Shown: one piece after another, positions 1 through 8,280 of the stretch
Position numbering within the stretch: the stretch's first letter is position 1
How the letters are laid out: each line of letters starts with the position of its first letter
Source of the DNA: Plectosphaerella cucumerina
Taxonomy: Eukaryota; Ascomycota; Sordariomycetes; Glomerellales; Plectosphaerellaceae
Direction of reading: 5' to 3'
Assembly: GCA_020746995.1 (NCBI GenBank)
Contig: JAGPXD010000003.1
Location: forward strand, 2,046,001-2,110,000
Length of the DNA: 64,000 bases
Position numbers and translations under genes: made by a program
Notes under the pieces: generated by a model
Database searches by the model: none
Seen by the model: the letters and a program-made list of their open reading frames with translations, nothing else
What the model was told of the DNA's origin: nothing

Positions 1-232
1 GAAGGGCTGGATCCTCGTCGGCATCGGACTGCTTCGCGCCGGAGCCAGGAGCGACAGGCACAGCGGGAGCAGGAGGAGCCGCCTTTCCAGGGGTCTGGGG
101 TACATTCGGCGTCGGGGCCTTCTTGTCGTACGCAGCGGGGTTCCAGTCGGCGGTGATGGCGAAGCGGTATAGAATGAAGACGATGAAGGCAGCGACGACG
201 AGGGTCACGCGACCCCGCCTACGGGGCATCAT
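1..232 (-). CDS. N-terminus of a type II membrane protein (partial, cut by left edge)
   Basis: Reading from the paired ATG codons at 232/229, the frame stays open to the window edge (77 codons). It starts with a short basic stretch (MMPRRRGR), then one hydrophobic segment at about residues 8-22 (VTLVVAAFIVFILYRF), then a Pro/Ala-rich spacer. This is the cytosolic tail, signal-anchor and stem layout of Golgi or ER type II proteins such as fungal glycosyltransferases, but the catalytic part lies outside the window, so the enzyme class cannot be named. The opposite strand is also open here but has no recognisable protein features. Confidence 0.6.
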   Translation of the reverse strand, partial: MMPRRRGRVTLVVAAFIVFILYRFAITADWNPAAYDKKAPTPNVPQTPGKAAPPAPAVPVAPGSGAKQSDADEDPAL

Positions 233-1097
233 GGCGGGCGACAAGGAGGATGTCGCAGTCGAGACGGGACACTTGAGGAGGGAGGCGAGTGCAGTGTACA
301 GGGTCCAGCACTGGAATCCGGGGCGCAGGAGAATTGTCTGTCGCAACTCGAACTACAAGCACGGCATGGTCTCGAGCGAGTGGAATGTTTGTGCAGGTGA
401 GACGGGAGGGGAGGAGAGGGTTGTGACCCAGGTCGAAGCCCAGGCACACAGGGGCGAAGGTGGGATGCAAGACGCGCACGGAGACGGCAGGCGGCTGAAG
501 AAGCGAAAGAGTCTAGAGTCAGTTAGTGGAGATGGACTTCTTGGCGATCGGTCGAGACGAGAGAAGGTACCTCCTTGGAGTCTAACGGCTTGCCTGTATA
601 GCATTCCAAATTTTAGCTCCGCGGGGAGGGTTAAAATAAGTATCTAAAACTAGATAGCTACTTATTAGTATTATTTAAGTCGTTTCTACATGAATTATAT
701 TTCAACCTTAGAGATATAATAAGAATTAAACATTAAGGATAAATTACTAAGAAATATAATAAATAGAGTTATTATCCTAAATAAATAGATATCTATTATT
801 ATCTTTTTATTAATAAAACTTATAGAGTAATTACTCTCTTTAAAGAGATATTACTTCTTGTAGTTGGATTATATAAAACTTTAATCATAGATTCTAAATA
901 TACTTTAAGATACTAACTTACTTAAGTAGCTAGCTTACTTATAGGTAGTATAGTATTAACTAGAGATCTTTTTAATACTGTGGGTTATATTAACAGCCGG
1001 CTTTGCATGTGATAATCGCTTCCTAGGCACAACAGCCGTTGATCCATGGAACTTCCAAGCGTTGACACTTTCAACGCCCTTGCAGCGACCCATCGCA
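233..1097. other. Intergenic region between the partial gene and the Zn2Cys6 regulator
   Basis: This is a divergent promoter region. Positions 233-620 are GC-rich and probably hold the leader of the left-edge gene. About 630-1000 is an A/T-saturated island (separate entry). The last 100 bp before the regulator ATG at 1098 return to normal composition. No coding exon could be supported. Confidence 0.6.
630..1000. repeat. A/T-rich, RIP-like degenerate island
   Basis: About 370 bp are almost only A and T, in a GC-rich neighbourhood with abrupt borders on both sides. No open frame survives. It has the composition expected of a repeat destroyed by repeat-induced point mutation (C-to-T on both strands), a process known from Sordariomycetes. 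Three consecutive perfect 14-bp palindromes lie inside it (784-797, 824-837, 835-848). A 13-mer at 747-759 recurs in the same orientation in the second island at 7500-7512. The type of the original element cannot be recognised. Confidence 0.6.
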
Positions 1098-3004
1098 ATG
1101 CCCTCTCACCAAGCCAGCAACAAGGAGGTCAATACCAAGCGTCGGCGCATTACACAAGCTTGCGACTACTGCCACCAGCGCAGCATCCGATGCCAAGCGT
1201 CAAGCGATGGCCAGACCTGTCAAAACTGCAATGACTTTGCCCAGGCATGCACCTATAACCGGAAGCCCCGTCGACGCGGGATTAAACCTCGGATGACAGG
1301 CTCCGGCGCCGCTTCTTATTATGCAGACCAACAGACCACTCCTTCCGAGTCTCCTGGCCCAGCCATAGTACCTGAAGCAGCCGGGCTCGACGGCAACCAT
1401 GGACTCGGACTCCGTCCCAGTGTTGGTCCCGAGCCCCGACCTCACTCTCAGTGGGAGGCACCCAGTATTGCCAGCCAGGCCGTCATCATGGACCTTCTTG
1501 AGATCTACTTCGAGGTCGTTTACCCAATATTCCCCCTTTTCCATGAGCCTTCGTTTACACGACGCATCGCGCGAGCAGAATACGCGAGCAAAAGAACTCT
1601 TTTCGCCGCCACCATGGCCCTATGCGCGCTGGTGAGCAGCCGTGTGCAAGATGGGTCCGTCACCAACCCAAAATGGGACCTCGAGCCGCTGCGCGCGTTA
1701 GATCCAGACGTTTTCTACGCCAAGGCCAGACAGCAGTTACTGGACCTAACGGCCGAATCTGACATCAACATCCTCCGCGCACACGCCATACTCGCCATCG
1801 CGGCCATCCAGAATGGAAGGATACGGGATATGCATCAACATCTAGGCACCTATCATACGCTGGTTGCAATGGATGGGCTACACGACGAGTCTAACTGGCC
1901 ACAGGATGTTGGGATTGTGGAGCGGGAGGAGAGGAGAAGACTGGTCAGACACCTCACCCTTAGATGCCAATCTCATAGGTGGAAGGAGCTGACAGATGCT
2001 CCTAGTTCTGGTCCATGTACACCCTGGACATATACTCGTCAGTGGTTTGGGGCGGTGTTATTCGATGCAGAGAGAACCAAACGAACGTGGCCTACCCGGT
2101 CGAAGTCGACGACGAAATGATCACCGATCTCGGCATCACGGGCCGCCATGACCCAACGACTAAGAGCACAAGCCCGACTGGCCACTTGTTCGCTGTCCAG
2201 GCCAACTCCTGGCTATCTGGGTGGAACTTCATCACTGATCTGTATCGAGTCCTGGAGCATGCTCTGGACCGGCCCCGAACCTACCGATGCCGCGCGGCCA
2301 GGAGCGCTTTCTTGCAGGACATGTTCGAGGATGATGCGACTGTCACTGACTCATCGATCCGGGATCGTCTGGTCCGGGTCTACCTCGGTCTTCCAAGCTG
2401 CTTCAAAGAAACGCCTGAAATGGTGTATCGTGTCAAGGATGACCGGTTTGGGTTCCAAGCCGCCAACATAACCGCTACGTTACAACTCCTACGCATTGTC
2501 CTGATCGCCGCCAGTGGAGCCAGCATCGACGAGCGCTGTCAAATCGCCAGCGAAGTCGTGCAGGCTTTCATATCGATACCGACTCCTTACCTGCTATCCA
2601 TCAGCACACCGCTTCTCCACCATCTGGGAGGCATCGGCACAGTTCTAGGGTCCGTCCGAGGAGAGTCATTAAGTGTGGCTGGCTACAATCGGGTGCGATC
2701 AGTAATGCTCTCCTTGGCCCAGCTCTTGGAAAGTTTGGAGGTTATACACCACAACGTCAGTGCGAGCCATAATCTTCGTTCACAGGTCACGCAGATCGAT
2801 GATTACATGGCTCGACAGCTGCAAGAATCGTTGCCGACACAGCTAGACCTCGGCGCATCCGGTGAGATCGTCGAGCAATCATCACTTCAGGCGCAAGGAA
2901 ACGAGGAGTATGGGCAACTCATCTCGGATACAACAACCAGCTGGATGCTGCCGGTCCCGGGCGACCTCATGGGAGACTTGACGTGGGAATTTGATCTAGG
3001 CTGA
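1098..3004 (+). CDS. Zn2Cys6 fungal transcription factor, putative regulator of the sugar cassette
   Basis: Two exons, 1098-1943 and 2006-3004 (62-bp phase-0 intron), give 614 residues. The zinc cluster near the N-terminus has the pattern C-X2-C-X6-C-X8-C-X2-C-X6-C (CDYCHQRSIRC, then CQNC and the last Cys of FAQAC), followed by a basic linker RKPRRR. A fungal transcription-factor middle homology region follows, with the helix usual for the family around the splice site (ERRRL joined to FWSMYTLDIY). I start at 1098 because the open frame further upstream has no ATG. The gene converges on a sugar transporter, which diverges from a sugar kinase, so a pathway-specific activator of those two genes is the simplest inference. 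The exact target is unknown. An A/T-rich island lies directly upstream and may affect its expression. Confidence 0.88.
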
Positions 3005-3258
3005 GGATTTAAACGAGAACTAGGTCTGACTTCAGCAGTCTGCGTTAGGTAACTAAGCCATGACAGATGCCCAATGTTTTCGCCCGCATACGAAATCCGA
3101 AGAAAGGCTAGGAATGGAGGCACAAAAAAAGCGAGAGTACACTTTTCTAGGAGAGTCGGCACTGCAGAATCGGTGATTTCTGGTAAGGTATGTTTAGAGA
3201 CAGGTATGTATCCACGTGTCTCGAGGCCGCTTGAGCTTCACCTGCCGGGATAGAAAGC

Positions 3259-5156
3259 CTAGCTAGACCCGACAGTCTCTTTCTTTTCCTGTTGACCCCC
3301 ATGTTCCTCCAAACCCTTCTCACAGCTATGGCTTTGCCGGACGTAGCCGCCGACCTCGTCCAGCAGAGTCCTGGAAGCCACCGCAACATCACCGCCAGCC
3401 TCAGCTAGCCGTCGGTCAAACTCCTCCATGTTCTTGCTCACGAGAAGGCTGTCGCTCGTGAATAGGAGGTTGACCTCCTCGAGGGACCTCTTCGCCACCT
3501 CGGGGAAGAAGAACCACACGATTGGCATCGCGACGATGTTCATGGCCCCGAAGAAAATGTACGTTCCGTAGCCGAGATTGTTGAGCAAGATGGGGATCAC
3601 GAACTGCGTCATGCCGCAGCCGCAGGCCCAGCCGAAGATGGTGAAGCTGTAGCCTTTGGCTCTGATCTCCTGGGGCCAGATTTCAGTTCCGTAGATCCAG
3701 CAAGGAACGATGTTGAACATGGTGAAGAACCTGGATCGGAAAAGTTAGCAAGGAAGGTGTCCGTATCGTAGGAATGTTCGTCCAGATGACATACCAGATG
3801 TAGACGAAAACAAACGCCGCTGCGGCGGTGCCAAGCTGTACCGACTTATCCAAGTCCGTAGCAGCCGCGTCTTGCGAGGTCTTGATCAAGGCAGCAACGA
3901 GGAACAGCGAGATGCCTTGGGTGATGAACGAAACCATCAGAGACTTGATGCGCCCAATGCGATCAACGACAAGAGCCGCGGCTGCTGTTCCCGGGACACC
4001 AAAGGTGTTGACAAGGCCAGCCAGCCACAGGGACTTGTACGAGTCGAATCCGGCCAGGCTGAATAGCTTGCCGGCCCAGGCCGCTATTGCGAGGATGCCT
4101 GTCCACTGCTGAATCCACTGAAGTGCAAATCCCATGACGGCACGGCGTCCGAGGTGGAGATTGCCCGAGTGTCTTCCGCCGAGGAAGATATTAATAAGAT
4201 CGTTGCGCTTCTGGTGAGTAGCTTCGGCAATGGCGTCAAGCTGGCTAAACTCGGCGGCAACTTTGGGATCTTCAGGAGACAAGTCGCCCCGGAGTTTGCA
4301 AATGATGTCGACAGCCTCGCTTCGCTTTCCCTTGGTGATGAGCCAACTGTTTGAAGTCAGCTTGGAAAAGGCCGGAATTATGTTAGAGAGCCAAGAGGGG
4401 TGACTCACCGTGGTGATTCGGGGAGGAGGGGGAGCGCAAGAGCAACGAAGAGCAGTGGAATGGCCATAAATGCTAGTGGGAACCTCCAGCGGAACTCGGC
4501 ATCCGTGTTTCGAATGCCAAAGTTCAACCAGTACGCAATCACTATTCCCAAATAATTCGCCATGAAGACAAGAGAGAAGCTGGAGCCGCGGTCGTGAGCT
4601 TCCGACAACTCACTGACCCAAGGGGGGACGATGGCGTTGATAAAGCCGATACCGAGACCAGCAATGACTCGAGCGCAGATGAACATATCTGAGTTGGTGC
4701 TGCTGGCCATGAGAGCAGCTCCCAGGATGCCGAAAAGGGTACCGCAGAAGACGCCACCTTTTCGACCGATCTTGTCACCAACCCAGCCTGAGTAGCACAT
4801 TAGCCTCGTCGCTTTGGTCCAATGAACATTTCCCGCTCTCTACTGAGCAGACTTACCACCCATGAAGCAACCCCACATTCCTCCAAAGTAGTATACCGCG
4901 GCTAGGCCACCTTGTTTGGTTGAGTTGGTCACCACACCATCCGAACCAATGCCGGCCATGTCGATGAAGCCGGGTGTTTCGCTAACAGTGCCGAGGACAC
5001 CTTGGTTGTACCCTGTTGTTTCCCAATGAGCATCATAGGCAGCTAAGCTTCGAAGTGAGACCTACCTTCAAAGATCAACGCAGTTGCATTGACAACGTGG
5101 ATCAGGAAGAGCAACGCCCTTCCGGGTATATGCCTCCAGATCTGGAAGTTGAACAT
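3259..5156 (-). CDS. MFS sugar-porter family transporter
   Basis: Five exons (transcript order 5156-5066, 5012-4857, 4787-4409, 4346-3795, 3730-3259) give 549 residues; all introns are 50-70 bp GT-AG. The start is the typical sugar-porter opening MFNFQIWRHIPGRALLF. Family signatures seen: GDKIGRKGG after TM2, PESPRW at the end of TM6, and the C-terminal PEVAKRSLEEV, equivalent to the PETKG-x-SLEE motif. About 12 hydrophobic segments can be read. It should be a proton-coupled plasma-membrane importer of a mono- or oligosaccharide. It shares a short divergent promoter with a levoglucosan-kinase-like gene, so a 1,6-anhydrosugar is the favoured but unproven substrate. A TATA-like motif lies about 150 bp upstream (5303-5308, minus strand). 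An ATG further upstream (frame 5102-5431) was not used because it reads out of frame to a stop. Confidence 0.88.
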
Positions 5157-5363
5157 GTTGGAGTAAACCGTATGTCAGTAAGAGATCCTCGACTGGGAAG
5201 TTGTAATGTCAAACGGTCTCTTGAATGATCAAAGTGAACGAGGTGTGACTGGATGATGTCTCCCATTGTGATAATGCAAGTGGGATGCTGGGGACTTTTA
5301 AACTTATACACAGCACAGTGTACCAGACAGCCGGGACGGGGATTGACGTGGATCCCTGTCATT

Positions 5364-5398
5364 CCCCGGAGTCTGTGGGGAAAGTAGAACTGCCGGGG
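5364..5398. promoter_or_regulatory. Cluster of three CreA-type (SYGGRG) motifs
   Basis: Motifs are CCGGGG on the minus strand at 5364-5369, GTGGGG at 5375-5380 and CCGGGG at 5393-5398. All three match the published CreA/CRE1 consensus SYGGRG and sit within 35 bp. The last lies inside a short dyad (5390-5401). Closely spaced pairs are the usual functional form of CreA sites. Single hits are common by chance in GC-rich DNA, so only the clustering carries weight. Confidence 0.45.
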
Positions 5399-5449
5399 CA
5401 GGAGAAAACGGGGAACTTGCTTACACACCACTCTTGCTGAAAGGCAAAG

Positions 5450-5505
5450 CGCTTAAACGCCGAGGTCTGGCCTTTTAGGAGTTTAACCTTTCAACCGTTT
5501 AAGCG
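5450..5505. promoter_or_regulatory. Perfect 10-bp inverted repeat, candidate operator
   Basis: The arm CGCTTAAACG (5450-5459) and its exact reverse complement (5496-5505) are separated by 36 bp and lie 160-215 bp upstream of the kinase ATG. A partial copy of the GTTTAA core occurs between them at about 5481. A symmetric pair in a shared promoter fits a dimeric regulator, possibly the neighbouring Zn2Cys6 protein, although the arms lack the classic CGG triplet. Confidence 0.4.
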
Positions 5506-5664
5506 ATGGACTTCAACCTGATCAGCGGCACCTGTTGTTCAAACTCGAAGTAGACTTCTGGGTAGAAAAGCGCATAAATAAATGTTCTTGTTCTTTGCCA
5601 GGTAGTGAACGTAACTGTGCACCACTTTGGCAGCCTCATTTCCATCTCTCCAGACTCTTCCACC

Positions 5665-7002
5665 ATGGGCTCCATCAACAACCTCGCAAGTGGCGCTCCT
5701 CCCAAGCCCCTTGACATCACAGTCTTGGGCATGAACTCGGGCACTTCCATGGACGGCATCGACTGTGCCCTTTGCCGCTTCCGCCAAGACTCCCCAGACG
5801 GACCGATGCACTTCGAGCTTCTCAAGTACGACGAGGTCCCCCTGGAACACACCATCAAAAAACGGGTGATGCGCATGATTCTGGACAATGCCACCACACC
5901 TGAGGAATTATCAGAGGTCAATGTCTTGCTCGGCGAAACCTTCTCGGACGCGGCCATGAGATTCTCTGAGAAACACAAGATTCCGCTTTCTTCCATCGAC
6001 GCCATCGGCTCCCACGGCCAGACCATTTGGCTGCTGAGCATGCCTGCAAGGGGACAGACCAAATCCGCCCTGACCATGGCCGAGGGCTGCATCATTGCAG
6101 CGAGAACAGGCATAACGACTGTCACCGACTTCAGAGTCTCGGACCAAGCCGCTGGGCGCCAGGGAGCTCCCCTCATTGCCTTCTTCGACTCTCTGCTTCT
6201 TCACCACCCCACCAAGTTCCGGGCTTGTCAAAACATCGGTGGTATTGCAAACGTCTGCTTCATACCACCCGATGTCGATGGTGCCCTCAACACAGAGTTC
6301 TTCGACTTCGACACGGGTCCTGGCAACGTTTTTATCGATGCCGCAGTCAGGGTCTTCTCTGACGGCCAGATGGAGTACGACAAAGATGGGAGAATGGGCA
6401 AGGCCGGCACAGTAGATCAGGAGCTAGTGAATGATTTTCTTCAGACACACCCCTACTTCTCGCTGGATCCGCCCAAGACGACCGGGAGAGAGGTGTTTCG
6501 GGATACCATCGCGCACGATCTGATCCGTCGAGGGACCGAGAGAGGCCTCACTCCGAACGACATTGTCGCCACCATCACCCGCATCACGGCGCAGGCCATC
6601 GTGGATCACTACAAGCGGTACATGCCAACGAAGTACGGGCCCCTCGCCGAGATCTACATGTGTGGCGGAGGAGCGAAGAACCCCAACATTACGGACTTTA
6701 TGCAGGAGTCGTTCCCCGACACGAGGATCATCATGCTCGACGAGGCGGGCGTTCCGTCCGATGCTAAAGAGGCCATCACGTTTGCTTGGCAGGGGATGGA
6801 GGCTATAGTTGGGAGAAGTATCCCTGTGCCTTCGCGAGTCGAGACGAGAAGGGAGTACGTCCTCGGCAAGGTAAGCCCGGGGCAGAACTACAGAAGGGTC
6901 CTGAAGAAGGGCATGGATTTTGGGGGCGAGGCGGAACACTTGCCTCCTGTCAAGGCCATGGTAAACTATGTTGATGGCCAGGTTTACAACAACAAGCGGT
7001 AG
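5665..7002 (+). CDS. Levoglucosan kinase-like protein (AnmK family, 1,6-anhydrosugar kinase)
   Basis: A single exon of 445 residues starting at MGSINN; the frame upstream has no ATG. It carries the AnmK/levoglucosan-kinase phosphate loop GTSMDGID (residues 26-33), the HGQT segment (117-120), QNIGGIANV (189-197), the catalytic-Asp motif FDTGPGN (Asp216 aligning with the general base of the family) and a late MCGGG nucleotide-binding loop. Family enzymes open the 1,6-anhydro bridge while transferring phosphate from ATP. Bacterial AnmK acts on anhydro-N-acetylmuramate, and fungal LGK (Lipomyces starkeyi) on levoglucosan to give glucose-6-phosphate. Fungi have no murein, and the motif details look LGK-like, so levoglucosan or a related anhydrosugar is the likely substrate. 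Length matches LGK (about 440). Probably cytosolic, as no signal peptide is seen. It is divergent from a sugar transporter. Confidence 0.87.
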   Translation: MGSINNLASGAPPKPLDITVLGMNSGTSMDGIDCALCRFRQDSPDGPMHFELLKYDEVPLEHTIKKRVMRMILDNATTPEELSEVNVLLGETFSDAAMRFSEKHKIPLSSIDAIGSHGQTIWLLSMPARGQTKSALTMAEGCIIAARTGITTVTDFRVSDQAAGRQGAPLIAFFDSLLLHHPTKFRACQNIGGIANVCFIPPDVDGALNTEFFDFDTGPGNVFIDAAVRVFSDGQMEYDKDGRMGKAGTVDQELVNDFLQTHPYFSLDPPKTTGREVFRDTIAHDLIRRGTERGLTPNDIVATITRITAQAIVDHYKRYMPTKYGPLAEIYMCGGGAKNPNITDFMQESFPDTRIIMLDEAGVPSDAKEAITFAWQGMEAIVGRSIPVPSRVETRREYVLGKVSPGQNYRRVLKKGMDFGGEAEHLPPVKAMVNYVDGQVYNNKR

Positions 7003-8280
7003 AAGCAGTTTACCCATTTGAGCGCTTGACTGGGTCCGTTTACCAAATTTCCATGCGCATCGTTCTACCTAGTCGGCTCTGTTCTTCCACAAGTGGCTTC
7101 ATGATATACCTACCTAGGGCAAATCTAATCGCTACCAGCTGGCCGTGATGATACGGCTTAGAAGGTGCCGTTGTGAGCCTGCCCCCACTTCCATTGCGAG
7201 CAATCTAGCCAGCTTTTCCAAATTAATCTGTCTTTGCCTACGTATTACCGTACCTCAGGGAGATGGTTCTCGTAGCATTGCTGGGTGTCCTAGACCATTG
7301 AAAAGCCTGGATCCAACACGGCATTACACCGAGTGTCGAGCTATAGTAGGTACACCTAAACAACAAGGCCGACATGAAAGGGGTGTCAAAAGTCCCTGCT
7401 ACGCTGAGGCATTAGGCTGAATATCACTTGTATAAGTAGTTTCTAGCTAGTAATTACTAAGACTATAACCAGAATTTCACAATGTAATATAAAATCTCTC
7501 TAAGAAATATAAGAATAGACTTAAATAACTCTTTATAGTTTCTAAGTAAATTAATATAAGACTAAATCTATATTTAAATACAACATCAGAGCCCCTATCT
7601 TTTTAACTAATAAGGTATATAAGCCGGGTGTTTAATCGGAGCCTAAGTAGTTACCTCGGACGGAGGTACCAGCTATAGTTAAGTACCGGTCCGGCAGTAC
7701 CAGAAAACGCGCTAAGCACATGCCGAGTCCCCCACCCCTGACTCGCCCGAGTCCAGAGGCCAGAAGAGGAGAGGCAAACCTGGGGCCCGTGTGCAAGTGT
7801 TTGTGCGACGCCAAACCAGACAGACAGTCGAAACGCCCAGTCGCTCCCGGCCTTTCTCTGGAAACATTTACGTCTGTGTGTAAAAGGACCTTGTCTGGCC
7901 CCCCTGGCCACGACATGATACCATGTATGCCTTGGTTGTCCGGCCTCCAGCCCCGTCGCTTCGATTCTCAAGAAGGATAGGCTGGGTCGGGGTGTCGTGT
8001 CACATGCACCTCTTCGCTTCGCTTCTTCACGGGACGCCAACCTCCGGCAGGCAGGTGGGAAGCACCGCGGTGAAATAGAGTACGGTACCCTTCGTTGCAA
8101 CGGCTGAACTGTGTGCTGGCCGTTGCAGATGCTGACCGCTACGGCAAATGTGACCCTCCCGTGTATGTTCAAGTCCGTTGCCGTCTTCTCCAAAACCCGT
8201 ACTCCGCCTGATCATGATATCGTAGAAAGCCACCTCCCAGAACCTTATCCCAGCACACACACCTGCTCTTTCACATCTAT
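7003..8280. other. Convergent intergenic region between the kinase and bck1
   Basis: 1.28 kb without a supportable gene. It holds the second A/T-rich island (7425-7640). The rest is ordinary composition with short open frames lacking recognisable protein features. It presumably contains both 3' ends. Confidence 0.6.
7425..7640. repeat. Second A/T-rich, RIP-like island
   Basis: About 215 bp of A/T-saturated sequence with stops in all frames, abruptly bounded by normal GC-rich DNA. It shares AATTACTAAGA (7452-7462) and CTAAGAAATATAA (7500-7512) with the island at 630-1000, in the same orientation. It may be a decayed copy of the same element; the two together bracket the sugar cassette. Confidence 0.5.

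Larger units (their letters stand above)
5157..5664. promoter_or_regulatory. Divergent promoter of the sugar transporter and the LGK-like kinase
   Basis: These 508 bp separate the two start codons. They hold a TATA-like box for the transporter (5303-5308, minus strand), a CGG-N2-CGG direct repeat (5332-5339) that could bind a Zn2Cys6 protein, three CreA-type SYGGRG motifs (5364-5398), a perfect 10-bp inverted repeat (arms 5450-5459 and 5496-5505), and an A/T-rich TATA-like tract at about 5570-5584 ahead of the kinase. The organisation suggests co-regulation with carbon catabolite repression. That is inference from motifs. Confidence 0.55.

Noticed and set aside
5102..5431. Upstream minus-strand frame that could extend the sugar transporter
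   Set aside because: It reads out of frame to the transporter and stops; the start at 5156 gives the normal sugar-porter N-terminus.
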